Source: Vibrio sp. 14G-20
Lineage (GTDB): Bacteria; Pseudomonadota; Gammaproteobacteria; Enterobacterales; Vibrionaceae
DNA: 64,000 nt
Assembly: GCF_026241515.1 (NCBI RefSeq)
Contig: NZ_JAPHPW010000019.1
Location: forward strand, 1 to 64,000
Reading direction: 5' to 3'
Shown here: positions 17,655 through 27,783 of the stretch, piece by piece
Layout of the letters: each line of letters opens with the position of its first letter
Numbering within the stretch: position 1 is the stretch's first letter
Program-made: the position numbers and the translations under genes
Notes under the pieces: generated by a model
Told to the model about the DNA's origin: nothing
The model's database searches: none
What the model saw: only the letters and a program-made list of their open reading frames with translations

Positions 17655-18203
17655 GTGTACCCTGTTTTAATTTTCACTTCACTTTTATGCGTCTTATTCC
17701 AAATTGAACCAATACAAACTTGGGTCGTTTGGGATAGCAATGCGATTGCCGATGGACAATGGTGGCGAATCCTAACAGGAAATTTTTCACATACCAACAC
17801 CTCACACCTTCTAATGAATCTAGCAGGCTTGTGGATCATCAGCTACCTGTTTCAACCGAGTAAAAAACAGCTTATTGTTGCTTTGCTAGTGATTAGTTTA
17901 GTGACTGGGGGCGCTCTGTTATTTTCGAGTATTCAGATCTACGTTGGCCTATCGGGCACTTTGCATGGACTGTTTGGCTTATTCGCGCTCAGAGAAGCTT
18001 TAAACGGTAGGAAATCTAGTTGGCTATTACTATTAGGATTAGTCGCTAAAATCGCTTGGGAGCAGCTTGTTGGCCCTTCTAGTACGACTGGTGAACTGAT
18101 TAACGCTCGTGTTGCAATTGAAGCCCACCTAGCAGGTGCAATGGCTGGAGGCTTCATAGCTGTCGTTTCATTTCTAATGAATAAAAAAACGGATCAAAGC
18201 TGA
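17655..18203 (+). CDS. rrtA: rhombosortase (rhomboid-family intramembrane serine protease)
   Basis: The 182-aa protein has about six membrane segments. It carries rhomboid-type catalytic residues: the Ser in GLSGTLHG (Ser100) and the His in EAHLAGAMAG (His158). The early WWRILTGNFSHTNTSHLLMN block is typical of rhombosortases, which process proteins carrying GlyGly-CTERM tails exported by type II secretion. The frame is open further upstream, but only over tapT. I choose GTG at 17655, just before the first membrane segment, with weak GGA upstream. No GlyGly-CTERM substrate is in this window. Its last 10 bases overlap the 3' end of convergent comEA. Confidence 0.85.
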   Translation: MYPVLIFTSLLCVLFQIEPIQTWVVWDSNAIADGQWWRILTGNFSHTNTSHLLMNLAGLWIISYLFQPSKKQLIVALLVISLVTGGALLFSSIQIYVGLSGTLHGLFGLFALREALNGRKSSWLLLLGLVAKIAWEQLVGPSSTTGELINARVAIEAHLAGAMAGGFIAVVSFLMNKKTDQS

Positions 18204-18493
18204 ATTCTTTCGAGATTCTTTTTCACCGTAGCTTCACCTATCCCTTTGACACTCACCAAATCATCAGCAGTCGTAAATGCCCCGTTCTGATCTCTGTAAT
18301 CGACGATCTCTTTGGCTTTCTTGTCACCTACACCAACCAATAGTGCTGAAAGTTCTTCTGCTGTCGCGGTATTGATGTTGACCGTAATCTCAATGCCATC
18401 GTAAAGCTCAGCCTTGGTTGGGCTGTTTGCAAACACAGCAGGGCTTAAAAGCATCAGAAATGAAAGAAATAGTGTTGAATATATCGTGCGCAT
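18194..18493 (-). CDS. comEA: ComEA-family helix-hairpin-helix DNA uptake protein
   Basis: The 99-aa protein has a Sec signal peptide (about residues 1-22, ending AVFAN) and a tandem helix-hairpin-helix domain. The domain motifs are VNINTATAEELSALLVGVGDKKA and LVSVKGIGEATVKK. In Vibrio, periplasmic ComEA binds incoming DNA and ratchets it through the outer membrane during natural transformation. Gene order (comEA next to ppiD-hupB-lon) matches other vibrios. AAAGGAACGATTT precedes the ATG. In vibrios it is induced through TfoX/QstR, but I could not pick out a convincing CRP-S site upstream. Confidence 0.92.
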   Translation of the reverse strand: MRTIYSTLFLSFLMLLSPAVFANSPTKAELYDGIEITVNINTATAEELSALLVGVGDKKAKEIVDYRDQNGAFTTADDLVSVKGIGEATVKKNLERIQL

Positions 18494-18559
18494 AAATCGT
18501 TCCTTTGTTCAAAAAAGGTAACTTATGCATTTTCCTCGCTAGATAACACAATCACCAGA

Positions 18560-18593
18560 CAAAAATAAAGCGGACCACCTAAGTGACCCGCTT
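18560..18593 (-). terminator. Rho-independent terminator of ppiD
   Basis: On the minus strand AGCGGGTCAC-TTAG-GTGGTCCGCT (10 bp, two G-U pairs) is followed by TTATTTTTG. It lies about 125 bases after the ppiD stop and upstream of the comEA promoter region. Confidence 0.75.
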
Positions 18594-18718
18594 CGTTATA
18601 CATCTTATTTTCATCAGCTTGTTTGTTGGCTCACAAATCTAAATTAGTGCCTAACAATCATATGTTGATCCTCAGTAGTAAACTCTAACTTGAGCTTGCT
18701 ACTGAAGGAATCAAACGC

Positions 18719-20584
18719 TTACTGACCTTGACCCACTACGTAGTATTCAACGTCTGCGTTTTTACGAAGTACGTTTAGTACGTTAGTCAGATCTTGCTGG
18801 TTACCAACTCGCTCCAACTGTGCACCAATTTGAGTGCTGTAAGCTGGGTTAATTTCAGCCGTTACTTTAGAAAGCTCAACAACGACGATGTTACCGTCTT
18901 GGTCTTTAGATTGACCAAATACCGCTTGGCCTTCTTCTGGTTTCGACAGTGCGAACACAGAAGCTGCAAGTGGAGAGTTACGGTCAATCGTTTCAAGTTC
19001 AGTGAACTCAAGGTTGTTGTCCGCTAGCACCGCTTCGTTGCCTTGCTCAAGTTCGTTAACAAGAGATACACCAAGCTCAACCGCTTGTTGCTCTGCTTGT
19101 ACCGCAGACAGTGCAGCGACAACTTGATCTTTCACTTCAGCTAGAGGAAGAATTGTCTCGTCACGAGTTTCTTCAACACGAACAACAATCACGTGCTCAG
19201 GAGCCACTTCGATAACTTCAGAGTTTAGACCGTCTTCTTTCACTTCAGGGCTCAAGATTGCTTGCATAACTGCAGGCGTCATCAGCACTTCTGGAGCGTC
19301 AACTTGAGAGATAAAATCTGTTGTTGTGATCTTAGCGTTGATAGCTTCTGCAGAATCATCTAGAGAATCTGGGAATTCAAACGCTACTTTTTCTAGTTCA
19401 GTTTGTTGCTCGTAGAACTGATCAACTGCGTGCTGGTCTAGAAGCTCTGTCTTAATCTCTGCCGCTACCTCAGCGTAAGGCTGAGCTTGAGACGCTTTTA
19501 GTTCATCTAGCTTGATGATGTGGTAGCCAAAATCAGATTTAACTAGGCCAGTAGTATCACCAATATTCTCAAGAGCGAAAGCCGCGTCTTCGAATGCTGG
19601 ATCCATAACATCACGTTCGATCCAACCTAGGTCACCGCCAACGTCAGCACTGCCGAAGTCGTCAGATTTCTCTTCCGCTAGCGTAGCAAAATCAGCGCCT
19701 GCATTTAGTTCGTCTAGGATAGACTGAGCTTTCGCCTCGTCATCGCCTTGAACTAGAATGTGGCTAACTTTACGTTGCTCTTCAGTTGAGTACTTATCTA
19801 GGTGATCTTGGTAGTATTTCTGCGCTTCTTCATCGCTTACTTCAAGCTGAGACTTAAGTGCTTCAGCAGAAAGCTCAATGTAAGATACCTTCGCTTGCTC
19901 TGGACGAGTGTAAGCTGCTGGGTTCTCTTGGTAGTACTGTTCGATTTGTTCGTCAGTTAGCTCGATGCCTTTCGCAAGGTCAGCAACAGACAGTGTCACT
20001 GTACGAATGTCACGAGTTTGAGCAATCAGTTTACTTTGCGTGTCGATTTCGCCTTGAAGAACAAATTCGCTGCCTTGTAGGGCAGTAACAAGTTGGTTGC
20101 GCATTAGATCACGACGCATGTATTCAGCGAAGCTTTCTGCGCTGAAACCTGCACGACGTAGTGCTGATTGGTAAACTTCTTGGTCGAATTGACCAGCCGT
20201 TTGGAACTGAGGCATTTCTAGAATCATGGTACGGATTTGAGAATCACTGATTCGTAGGCCTAGAGACTCAGCTTGCTGCTCAAGTAAAACGTCGTTGATC
20301 ATGCGATCAAGTACTGATTTACGGAAAGACTCTACGTATGCAGGGTCTGCAAGCATTTGAGCGAAGTAATCGCCAAGTTGCGACTGCATACGATTACGTT
20401 CGTTTTGGTAAGCCTGTTCGAACTCACCACGAGCAATTTCTGTGTTGCCAACTTTAGCTGCTGCGTTGTTACCGCCACCGGTGATGTAGCTGCCTACACC
20501 TGCGAATACGAATGACAGGATAATCAACCCAAGGATAATTTTTACCGCGATGCTATTCACGCCTTCGCGTAATCGATCCATCAT
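18719..20584 (-). CDS. ppiD: periplasmic chaperone/PPIase-like protein PpiD
   Basis: The 621-aa protein is anchored by one N-terminal membrane helix (about residues 13-35, VKIILGLIILSFVFAGVGS). A SurA-like chaperone region follows (NDVLLEQQAESLGLRISDSQI). The parvulin domain is about 265-360 (RKVSHILVQG, GGDLGWIERDVMDPAFEDAAF, FGYHIIKL). A long C-terminal chaperone region completes it. PpiD works at the periplasmic exit of the SecYEG translocon and is largely a chaperone rather than an active isomerase in E. coli. It sits downstream of hupB and lon, and in E. coli belongs to the Cpx/heat-shock network. Confidence 0.95.
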   Translation of the reverse strand: MMDRLREGVNSIAVKIILGLIILSFVFAGVGSYITGGGNNAAAKVGNTEIARGEFEQAYQNERNRMQSQLGDYFAQMLADPAYVESFRKSVLDRMINDVLLEQQAESLGLRISDSQIRTMILEMPQFQTAGQFDQEVYQSALRRAGFSAESFAEYMRRDLMRNQLVTALQGSEFVLQGEIDTQSKLIAQTRDIRTVTLSVADLAKGIELTDEQIEQYYQENPAAYTRPEQAKVSYIELSAEALKSQLEVSDEEAQKYYQDHLDKYSTEEQRKVSHILVQGDDEAKAQSILDELNAGADFATLAEEKSDDFGSADVGGDLGWIERDVMDPAFEDAAFALENIGDTTGLVKSDFGYHIIKLDELKASQAQPYAEVAAEIKTELLDQHAVDQFYEQQTELEKVAFEFPDSLDDSAEAINAKITTTDFISQVDAPEVLMTPAVMQAILSPEVKEDGLNSEVIEVAPEHVIVVRVEETRDETILPLAEVKDQVVAALSAVQAEQQAVELGVSLVNELEQGNEAVLADNNLEFTELETIDRNSPLAASVFALSKPEEGQAVFGQSKDQDGNIVVVELSKVTAEINPAYSTQIGAQLERVGNQQDLTNVLNVLRKNADVEYYVVGQGQ

Positions 20585-20650
20585 AATTTAAGTGCTCTCC
20601 GGATATGAAGCATTGGCTTCAAAATAAAAATCTATTCACGCGATATTATC

Positions 20651-20683
20651 AGAAAAAGAAATGCGCATCAGTAGGATGCGCAT
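20651..20683 (-). terminator. probable terminator of hupB
   Basis: On the minus strand ATGCGCATCC-TACT-GATGCGCAT is followed by TTCTTTTTCT. It lies between hupB and ppiD, about 120 bases after the hupB stop. Confidence 0.6.
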
Positions 20684-20803
20684 AATTTAAATAAGTTCAA
20701 TGTGCTTTGCACACATACTGTTTAAGAATGAAACATCATTTTTCAAACAGTAAACGCATTTTACTACCTTCCCCTCTTAAAATGGAGGTTTCAGCAGTGA
20801 AAA

Positions 20804-21076
20804 TTAGTTACATGCGTCTTTAAGTGCTTTACCCGCTTTGAAGCCAGGTACTTTAGCTTCTGCGATTTGGATCTCTTCACCAGTTTTTGGGTTACGACCT
20901 GTACGAGCAGCACGAGTACGAACACTGAAAGTACCAAAGCCAACAAGTGCAACTTGGTCGCCTGATTGTAGCGTTGTGCCAACTGCTTCGATGAATGCGT
21001 CTAGAGCGCGGCCAGCTGAAGCTTTAGAGATGTCTGCGTTTTCTGCGATTGATTCTACTAGTTGTGTTTTATTCAC
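20804..21076 (-). CDS. hupB: DNA-binding protein HU-beta
   Basis: The 90-aa nucleoid protein has the HU signature [18 protein letters not shown], with the Arg/Pro-rich DNA-intercalating arm. Start [20 protein letters not shown] and end [16 protein letters not shown] are near-identical to Vibrio HU-beta as I recall it. The start is GTG (21076) with GGGGAAA upstream. The frame is open seven codons further to an ATG (THRGKT), but that extension is not family-like. As in E. coli, hupB follows lon. Confidence 0.95.
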   Translation of the reverse strand: MNKTQLVESIAENADISKASAGRALDAFIEAVGTTLQSGDQVALVGFGTFSVRTRAARTGRNPKTGEEIQIAEAKVPGFKAGKALKDACN

Positions 21077-21195
21077 TGTTTTTCCCCTATGTGTCATCTG
21101 TGACTACTTCTTGATGACTGTACGTTCCATTTTGGTTTTAATTTAGCCGCAAGCCTTATTGCAAAAGGGCTGCCGCTTTGATCAATAACTTAGCG

Positions 21196-21238
21196 TCCAA
21201 AAAAAACGCTGACAAGCCTTTTCGGGCCTATCAGCGTA
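21196..21238 (-). terminator. Rho-independent terminator of lon
   Basis: On the minus strand TACGCTGATAGGCCC-GAAAA-GGCTTGTCAGCG ends in eight T residues. It lies about 30 bases after the lon stop, so hupB must have its own promoter. Confidence 0.9.
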
Positions 21239-21266
21239 ATTCTTTACTTATTTTTGCTATGCATCA

Positions 21267-23618
21267 CTATTTTTTCACGTCAAACTCGACCCCTGACGGA
21301 TCTCGTTCTAGCGCTACTTTAAGTACTTCATCAATCCACTGAACCGGAATCACTTTCAAGTCAGCGATTACGTTGTCTGGAATCTCTTCCAAATCACGCT
21401 CATTGTCTTTAGGAATCAGTACAGTTTTGATACCGCCACGGTGTGCTGCAAGCAGTTTTTCTTTCAAGCCACCGATAGGTAAAACTTCACCACGAAGGGT
21501 AATTTCACCTGTCATACCGACCTCAGCTTTAACAGGGTTACCCGTCAAGCTAGACACTAATGCAGTACACATTGCGATACCCGCACTCGGGCCGTCTTTT
21601 GGTGTTGCACCTTCAGGTACGTGAACGTGAATATCACGCTTCTCGTAGAAATCTGAATTAATACCCAGATTTTCCGCACGAGAACGAACCACAGTCATTG
21701 CTGCTTGAATCGATTCTTTCATCACATCACCAAGAGAACCGGTTTGCGTTAGCTTACCTTTACCTGGCATTGATTCAGTTTCGATAGTCAGTAGATCGCC
21801 ACCGACTTGAGTCCACGCTAAACCAGTCACTTGACCGATACGGTTACTCTCATCCGCCTTACCGAAGTCATGACGTTGAACACCCAAGTACTCTTTCAGG
21901 TTATCAATGTTAACCGTTACAGACTTAAGGCTGCTGTCTAGCAGGATATTCTTAACTGCTTTACGGCAGATCTTAGAGATTTCACGTTCTAGGTTACGTA
22001 CACCCGCTTCACGCGTGTAGTAACGAATGATGCCGATGATTGCAGAGTCTTCAATCTCAATCTCATGAGGCTTCAGACCGTTGCGTTGAACTTGCTTGTC
22101 CAACAGGTGGCTCTTAGCAATGTTCAGCTTTTCATCTTCTGTGTAACCAGACAGGCGAATTACTTCCATACGGTCCAGTAGTGGGCCAGGAATGTCCATT
22201 GAGTTAGACGTTGCCACGAACATCACATCAGACAGATCGTAATCGACTTCTAGATAGTGATCGTTGAATGCGTTGTTTTGCTCAGGGTCTAGAACTTCTA
22301 GAAGTGCTGAAGATGGGTCGCCACGCATATCAGAAGACATCTTATCAATCTCATCTAATAGGAACAGTGGGTTCTTAACGCCAACTTTAGACATCTTCTG
22401 GATTAATTTACCCGGAAGTGAACCGATGTACGTACGACGGTGACCACGAATCTCAGCTTCATCACGAACGCCACCAAGTGCCATACGTGTGTACTTACGA
22501 CCCGTTGCCGCTGCAATCGAACGACCTAGCGAGGTTTTACCTACACCTGGAGGACCTACTAGACAAAGGATTGGACCTTTTAGCTTGTTGATACGATTTT
22601 GTACTGCCAAGTACTCAAGAATACGTTCTTTAACACGCTCTAAGCCGTAGTGATCTTCGTTTAAGATCTCTTCCGCTTTCGCTAAATTCTTTTTCACTTT
22701 TGAACGCTTAGCCCAAGGAACACCCACCATCCAATCAATGTAGCTACGTACTACTGTTGCTTCAGCAGACATTGGCGACATCATTTTCAGTTTTTGCAGT
22801 TCTTGCTCGGTTTTTTCACGAGCTTCTTGAGGCATCTTAGAATCTTCGATCTTCTTCTTCAGAGTCTCGAATTCATCAGGTGCGTCGTCCATCTCGCCAA
22901 GTTCTTTCTGAATCGCTTTCATTTGCTCATTCAGGTAGTACTCACGCTGAGATTTTTCCATCTGCTTCTTAACGCGGCCACGGATGCGTTTTTCAACTTG
23001 CAGGATGTCAATTTCTGACTCCATTTGGCCCATCAAGAATTCCAGACGTTCAGTGACATCTAAGATTTCTAGAACGTGCTGCTTGTCTACCAGTTTAAGT
23101 GGCATGTGCGCAGCAATGGTATCAGCAAGGCGAGCCGCCTCATCAATACCGTTCAGAGATGTTAGAACCTCTGGTGGAATCTTTTTGTTTAGCTTAATAA
23201 AGCCTTCGAATTGATTGATCGCACTGCGAACAACCACTTCTTGTTCTTTTTCGTCAAGTTCTGAGGTAACAACGTATTCGGCATCCGCTAAGAAGAATTC
23301 ACTTTCTTTGAACTGGTGAATTTTTGCACGCTGCTGACCTTCAACAAGTACTTTAACCGTACCATCAGGGAGCTTTAGTAACTGAAGAATAGTAGCGACT
23401 GTACCTACGTTAAATAGGTCGTCGATTGAAGGCTCATCAGTGTCCGCTTCTTTCTGCGCTACAAGTAGTACTTGTTTGTTAGCTTCCATTGCCGATTCAA
23501 GGCATGTAATCGATTTTTCACGACCGACAAACAATGGAATAACCATGTGTGGGTAAACCACTACATCACGTAGAGGTAGCACGGGGATTTCGATACGCTC
23601 GGAACGTTCCAAGTTCAT
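21267..23618 (-). CDS. lon: ATP-dependent protease Lon
   Basis: This 783-aa protease has an N-terminal substrate-binding LON domain (about residues 10-200) and coiled coil. The AAA+ module has Walker [12 protein letters not shown], Walker [10 protein letters not shown] and sensor [10 protein letters not shown]. The C-terminal protease domain carries the Ser-Lys dyad: Ser678 in [10 protein letters not shown] and the Lys in [14 protein letters not shown]. It degrades misfolded and regulatory proteins. Length and order match E. coli Lon (784 aa). A heat-shock-type promoter is directly upstream. Confidence 0.98.
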   Translation of the reverse strand: MNLERSERIEIPVLPLRDVVVYPHMVIPLFVGREKSITCLESAMEANKQVLLVAQKEADTDEPSIDDLFNVGTVATILQLLKLPDGTVKVLVEGQQRAKIHQFKESEFFLADAEYVVTSELDEKEQEVVVRSAINQFEGFIKLNKKIPPEVLTSLNGIDEAARLADTIAAHMPLKLVDKQHVLEILDVTERLEFLMGQMESEIDILQVEKRIRGRVKKQMEKSQREYYLNEQMKAIQKELGEMDDAPDEFETLKKKIEDSKMPQEAREKTEQELQKLKMMSPMSAEATVVRSYIDWMVGVPWAKRSKVKKNLAKAEEILNEDHYGLERVKERILEYLAVQNRINKLKGPILCLVGPPGVGKTSLGRSIAAATGRKYTRMALGGVRDEAEIRGHRRTYIGSLPGKLIQKMSKVGVKNPLFLLDEIDKMSSDMRGDPSSALLEVLDPEQNNAFNDHYLEVDYDLSDVMFVATSNSMDIPGPLLDRMEVIRLSGYTEDEKLNIAKSHLLDKQVQRNGLKPHEIEIEDSAIIGIIRYYTREAGVRNLEREISKICRKAVKNILLDSSLKSVTVNIDNLKEYLGVQRHDFGKADESNRIGQVTGLAWTQVGGDLLTIETESMPGKGKLTQTGSLGDVMKESIQAAMTVVRSRAENLGINSDFYEKRDIHVHVPEGATPKDGPSAGIAMCTALVSSLTGNPVKAEVGMTGEITLRGEVLPIGGLKEKLLAAHRGGIKTVLIPKDNERDLEEIPDNVIADLKVIPVQWIDEVLKVALERDPSGVEFDVKK

Positions 23619-23653
23619 ATATTTCTCTCTTCCGCTTTAACTTATAAAGCAGT

Positions 23654-23682
23654 ATATGGGGCTTAAACGACTGGATTCAATG
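23654..23682 (-). promoter_or_regulatory. sigma-32 (heat-shock) promoter of lon
   Basis: On the minus strand CCATTGAA, 14 bases, then CCCCATAT. This fits the RpoH consensus (CTTGAA, 11-16 bases, CCCCATNT) in all eight -10 bases and five of six -35 bases. It ends about 35 bases before the lon ATG. lon is a known heat-shock gene in E. coli. Confidence 0.8.
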
Positions 23683-23690
23683 GAAGAATA

Positions 23691-23722
23691 AAAAAAAGGA
23701 GGTAATTGCTTACCTCCTTTTT
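23691..23722 (-). terminator. Rho-independent terminator of clpX
   Basis: On the minus strand AAAAAGGAGGTAA-GCAA-TTACCTCC runs into a T8 tract. It is 29 bases after the clpX stop and separates clpPX from the lon promoter. Confidence 0.92.
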
Positions 23723-23750
23723 CAATTTGAGTGACTTGTCTAAAAAAGAC

Positions 23751-25031
23751 CTACTCTGCAACAGCTGCTTGATTATCTGAGTTGCTGTAAATCAACAGTG
23801 GTTCTGACTCACCATTAATTACCGACTCATCAATCACAACCTTGCTTACATCAGTTGAAGATGGCAGTTCGTACATAGTTTCTAGTAGAACACCCTCCAA
23901 GATAGAGCGTAGACCACGAGCACCTGTTTTACGGTTCATTGCTTTCTTAGCAATTGCGCGTAGGGCATCTTCACGGAATTCTAACTCTGTATCCTCAAGC
24001 TCAAATAATGCTGCGTACTGTTTTGTCAGTGCATTCTTTGGCTCACATAGGATTTGGATTAGCGCTTCTTCATCAAGCTCTGTCAGTGTTGTTGTCACAG
24101 GTAGACGACCAATGAATTCTGGAATCAGACCATATTTCACTAAATCTTCAGGTTCTACTTGAGTGAACAATTCACCAATAGTCTTGGTTTCGTCTTTTGA
24201 ACGCACTTCTGCGCCAAAACCGATACCTGAACCTGTTTCTACACGTTGTTCAATCACTTTATCTAGGCCTGCAAACGCACCACCACAGATAAATAGGATC
24301 TTAGACGTGTCCACTTGCAAGAACTCTTGCTGTGGATGCTTACGACCACCTTGAGGTGGAACTGAAGCAACTGTACCTTCAACAAGTTTTAGTAGAGCTT
24401 GCTGTACACCTTCACCAGACACGTCACGCGTTATGGATGGGTTTTCAGCTTTACGAGAAATCTTATCGATTTCATCGATGTAAACAATGCCACGTTCTGC
24501 TTTCGCTACGTCGTAATCACATTTCTGAAGCAACTTCTGGATGATGTTTTCAACATCTTCGCCCACGTAACCCGCTTCGGTTAGTGTTGTTGCGTCTGCC
24601 ATTGTGAAAGGAACGTCTAGGAAACGAGCCAATGTTTCAGCCAGTAGTGTTTTACCACTACCAGTAGGACCGATAAGAAGAATGTTACTCTTACCTAGCT
24701 CTACGCCTTCAGCTGTCGTATCACCATTACGTAAACGCTTGTAGTGGTTATAAACTGCAACTGCTAGCACTTTCTTCGCGTATTCTTGACCGATTACATA
24801 GTCGTCAAGATGCTCACGAATCTCACGCGGCGTTGGCAGCGATTCAGATTCTTTCTTAGGAAGAACATCTTTAATTTCTTCACGAATAATGTCGTTACAA
24901 AGATCGACACATTCATCACAAATGTAAACAGAAGGACCTGCGATTAACTTGCGAACTTCGTGTTGGCTTTTGCCACAGAAAGAGCAGTAAAGCAGTTTAC
25001 CGCTACCACCCTCTTTGCTTTTGTCTGTCAT
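23751..25031 (-). CDS. clpX: ClpX, ATP-binding unfoldase of ClpXP
   Basis: The 426-aa AAA+ unfoldase feeds ClpP. The N-terminal zinc-binding domain has [11 protein letters not shown] and CDECVDLC (four Cys). The AAA+ module has Walker [18 protein letters not shown] and Walker [10 protein letters not shown]. The pore loop (GYVGEDVE) and the ClpP-contacting IGF loop (SGIGFGAEV) are also visible. It lies 81 bases downstream of clpP, an arrangement conserved in gammaproteobacteria, and ends at its own terminator. Confidence 0.98.
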   Translation of the reverse strand: MTDKSKEGGSGKLLYCSFCGKSQHEVRKLIAGPSVYICDECVDLCNDIIREEIKDVLPKKESESLPTPREIREHLDDYVIGQEYAKKVLAVAVYNHYKRLRNGDTTAEGVELGKSNILLIGPTGSGKTLLAETLARFLDVPFTMADATTLTEAGYVGEDVENIIQKLLQKCDYDVAKAERGIVYIDEIDKISRKAENPSITRDVSGEGVQQALLKLVEGTVASVPPQGGRKHPQQEFLQVDTSKILFICGGAFAGLDKVIEQRVETGSGIGFGAEVRSKDETKTIGELFTQVEPEDLVKYGLIPEFIGRLPVTTTLTELDEEALIQILCEPKNALTKQYAALFELEDTELEFREDALRAIAKKAMNRKTGARGLRSILEGVLLETMYELPSSTDVSKVVIDESVINGESEPLLIYSNSDNQAAVAE

Positions 25032-25112
25032 TCGCTAACCTCTTAGCCTTAACTCTCTATGCTTGAGTGTATATCAATTTGAATCACTTTGCGTTAAACA
25101 ATTGCCCTGCAA

Positions 25113-25739
25113 TTATTGACCGCGGTGATTAAGAACTGAATCCACCAAGCCGTATTCTACTGCTTGATCAGCAGACATGAAGTTATCACGATCTGTATCG
25201 CGCTCAACAACTTCTAGAGGCTGACCAGTGTGCTCTGCCAATAGTTTGTTTAGCTTTTGTTTGATCGTTAGGATTTCTTGCGCGTGAATTTGAATATCAG
25301 ACGCTTGGCCTTGGAAGCCGCCAAGTGGCTGGTGAATCATTACACGTGAGTTTGGAAGCACGTGACGCTTACCAGGAGTACCACCCGCTAGTAAGAATGC
25401 ACCCATAGAGCAAGCTTGACCCATACATACTGTGCTCACGTTTGGCTTGATGAACTGCATTGTGTCGTAGATAGACATGCCTGCTGTTACGCTACCGCCA
25501 GGTGAGTTGATGTAAAGATAGATATCTTTGTCTGGGTTTTCTGATTCCAAGAAAAGCAGTTGAGCCACGACAAGATTTGCCATGTGGTCTTCCACTTGAC
25601 CGGTTAAGAAAATGATACGTTCTTTTAATAGACGAGAATAAATATCGTAAGAACGTTCACCACGGGAAGTCTGTTCAACCACCATAGGAACTAGTGCGTC
25701 CATAATCGATGGCATTGTGTTTTTTTCTTGGTAGCTCAT
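25113..25739 (-). CDS. clpP: ATP-dependent Clp protease proteolytic subunit ClpP
   Basis: The 208-aa serine peptidase forms the double-heptamer chamber. The catalytic triad is visible: Ser in [15 protein letters not shown], His in [10 protein letters not shown] and Asp in ERDTDRD. The N-terminal [17 protein letters not shown] is the expected propeptide region. The start ATG follows AGGGACATAAGAAT. It lies between tig and clpX, with a terminator-like palindrome upstream. Confidence 0.98.
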
Positions 25740-25759
25740 ATTCTTATGTCCCTAAAATA

Positions 25760-25792
25760 AATGGCCCGAATGATTAAATCATACGGACCATT
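25760..25792 (-). terminator. palindrome between tig and clpP, probable tig terminator
   Basis: A 33-base imperfect inverted repeat (AATGGTCCGTATGATT with AATCATTCGGGCCATT on the minus strand) is followed by TATTTTAG. It would end or attenuate tig transcription just before clpP. The stem is long, but the T-tract is weak. Confidence 0.5.
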
Positions 25793-25820
25793 GTTAGCAG
25801 AATTGTTGACCGTACGTCAA
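25791..25820 (-). promoter_or_regulatory. candidate clpP promoter with overlapping palindrome
   Basis: On the minus strand TTGACG, 18 bases, TAACAA could be a sigma-70 promoter for clpP. The -35 box lies inside the perfect inverted repeat GTTGAC-CGTAC-GTCAAC (25805-25821), a possible operator. The promoter overlaps the tig terminator stem, so the two signals may compete. Confidence 0.35.
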
Positions 25821-25844
25821 CCTTCTACGTCAGATATTACTATA

Positions 25845-27143
25845 TTAAGCAGGTTGCTGATTCATTAGCTCGTTGAAGCTAACTTCTTTATCAGAAACTT
25901 GAGCTTTAGCGATGATTGCATCAATAGCTTGCTCTTCTAGAGCAACATTGCGCATGTTGTTCATCATTTGCTCGTTTTGCTCGTAGTAAGCAATAACTTC
26001 TGTTGGATCTTCGTATGCTGTAGCCATCTCTTCGATGATAGCTTTAACTTTCTCGTCGTCAGCTTTTAGTTCTTCAGTCTTGATTACTTCACCAAGAAGA
26101 AGACCTACAACTACGCGACGTTTAGCTTGCTCTTCGAACAGCTCACGTGGAAGTTGGTCAGCAGCTTCAGTGTTGCCACCGAAACGTTGAGCAGCTTGTT
26201 GACGTAGAACACCGATTTCTTGATCAATAAGAGCAGAAGGTACGTCGATGTTGTTTTCGTTAACTAGACCGTCGATTGCTTGCTCTTTGATGCGGTTCTT
26301 AACAGCTTGCTTAAGCTCACGCTCCATGTTCTTACGAACTTCAGCTTTAAGACCTTCAACGCCGTCAGCAGCACCGAACTTAGAAACGAATTCTTCGTTT
26401 AGTTCTGGAAGCTCACGAGCTTCAACTTTGTTCAGCTTGATAGAGAACTTAGCTGCTTTACCTTTTAGGTTTTCAGCGTGGTAATCTTCTGGGAAGTTTA
26501 CTTCGATTTCGAATTCCATACCTGCTGTTTTACCAACGATACCGTCTTCGAAGCCAGGGATCATGCGACCAGCGCCCATCTCTAGTGGGAAGTTCTCAGC
26601 TTTGCCGCCTTCAAACTCTTCACCGTCGATAGAACCAACGAAGTCGATAGTTGCACGAGAACCAGCGTCAGCAGCAGCTTCAACTTCAGTCCAAGTTGCT
26701 TGTTGCTTACGTAGAGTTTCGATCATCTCTTCAACGTCAGCTTCTTTAACTTCTACTGCTGGTTTCTCAACAGTGATGTTTTGTAGACCTTTCAGCTCAA
26801 CTTCTGGGTAAACTTCAAAAGTTGCGTTGAATACTAGGTCAGCGCCTTCGTTGTTTTCAACTGGTGCGAAAGTTGGTGCGCCAGCTGGGTTGATTTTCTC
26901 TTTAACGATCGCTTCGATGAAGTGACGTTGCATTACTTCGCCCATCACGTCTTGACGTACTGCTTTGCCGTACATTTTAGCAACCATCTTCATTGGCACT
27001 TTGCCTTTACGGAAACCATCGAAACGACGGTTTTTCGCGATGTTGCGTAGTTCAGCTGTAACTGCATCTTCGATGTTAGCAGCAGGAACAGTAATATTAA
27101 GACGGCGCTCTAGGCCTTCTAGCGTTTCAACAGTAACTTGCAT
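25845..27143 (-). CDS. tig: trigger factor (ribosome-bound chaperone)
   Basis: The 432-aa chaperone binds nascent chains at the ribosome exit. The N-terminal ribosome-binding domain contains [12 protein letters not shown] (the family GFRxGxxP signature). The FKBP-type isomerase domain is about residues 150-245 ([17 protein letters not shown]). A long helical C-terminal arm domain ends in [18 protein letters not shown] precedes the ATG. Order tig-clpP-clpX-lon is conserved. Confidence 0.97.
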   Translation of the reverse strand: MQVTVETLEGLERRLNITVPAANIEDAVTAELRNIAKNRRFDGFRKGKVPMKMVAKMYGKAVRQDVMGEVMQRHFIEAIVKEKINPAGAPTFAPVENNEGADLVFNATFEVYPEVELKGLQNITVEKPAVEVKEADVEEMIETLRKQQATWTEVEAAADAGSRATIDFVGSIDGEEFEGGKAENFPLEMGAGRMIPGFEDGIVGKTAGMEFEIEVNFPEDYHAENLKGKAAKFSIKLNKVEARELPELNEEFVSKFGAADGVEGLKAEVRKNMERELKQAVKNRIKEQAIDGLVNENNIDVPSALIDQEIGVLRQQAAQRFGGNTEAADQLPRELFEEQAKRRVVVGLLLGEVIKTEELKADDEKVKAIIEEMATAYEDPTEVIAYYEQNEQMMNNMRNVALEEQAIDAIIAKAQVSDKEVSFNELMNQQPA

Positions 27144-27783
27144 TATATAAACCTCAAAACTGGCTCAGTAATCTGAGCATATGAGCCGTAACTTAGCTTT
27201 AATTCAAAAGCCGACGTTGTTGGCTGCATCCTTGTGTAGTGCTCTATCCGAACACCTAATTTAAAATCGAGCATTGATGTCTGAATTGATTATTCAACCA
27301 AACAACAGACTAATCAGCGATATCTTCGTTCTTCACACGTCGATTAAAACGTAATAAAGCTTGTTTTCAGAAACAAGAAAGGTATCTCCGATTAGCCTCA
27401 GGACAGAAATTTTAGACGCGACATTCTAGCGATCTGTTTAATCTCTGTCGAGCCGTTCACCTCTGCATGATGATGAATGCTCTAAATTCGTCCAACTAAG
27501 TGATACAAAAACGATCAAATCATCACTTAGCACAACAGAAATGGGGACAATAGCGACTTTTTCAAGGGAATCGAGGGCTTTTTTTGCTAAAAACCTTAAA
27601 AAGAGATCTTGCTCTTGTTTTACCCCTCAGAGTCGATAACTTTTTCAACAATCCTCGTTACAAACCCTTAACCTACACCCATCTGTTCACTCTCCGCTTT
27701 CAGCAAAAACTACCGCTATTTGCTACCATAAACGAGAGAAGACAGGCTTGATTGTTTACCAAAGAAATTAGCGGAGAGCCTTC
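27144..27783. other. 640-base intergenic region between divergent tig and dctB
   Basis: I find no credible coding frame or tRNA. It must hold the tig promoter(s) and a long tig leader on one side and the dctB promoter on the other. Visible features are an inverted repeat, CTAAGTGAT...ATCATCACTTAG, near 27498-27531 and a small hairpin, CTTGTTT-CTG-AAAACAAG (minus strand), near 27360-27379. Neither can be assigned a function. A small RNA here is possible but unsupported. Confidence 0.4.

Noticed and set aside
21077-21097. Longer hupB start at an ATG seven codons upstream
   Set aside because: The extension runs through the ribosome site GGGGAAA; GTG at 21076 gives the canonical HU N-terminus.
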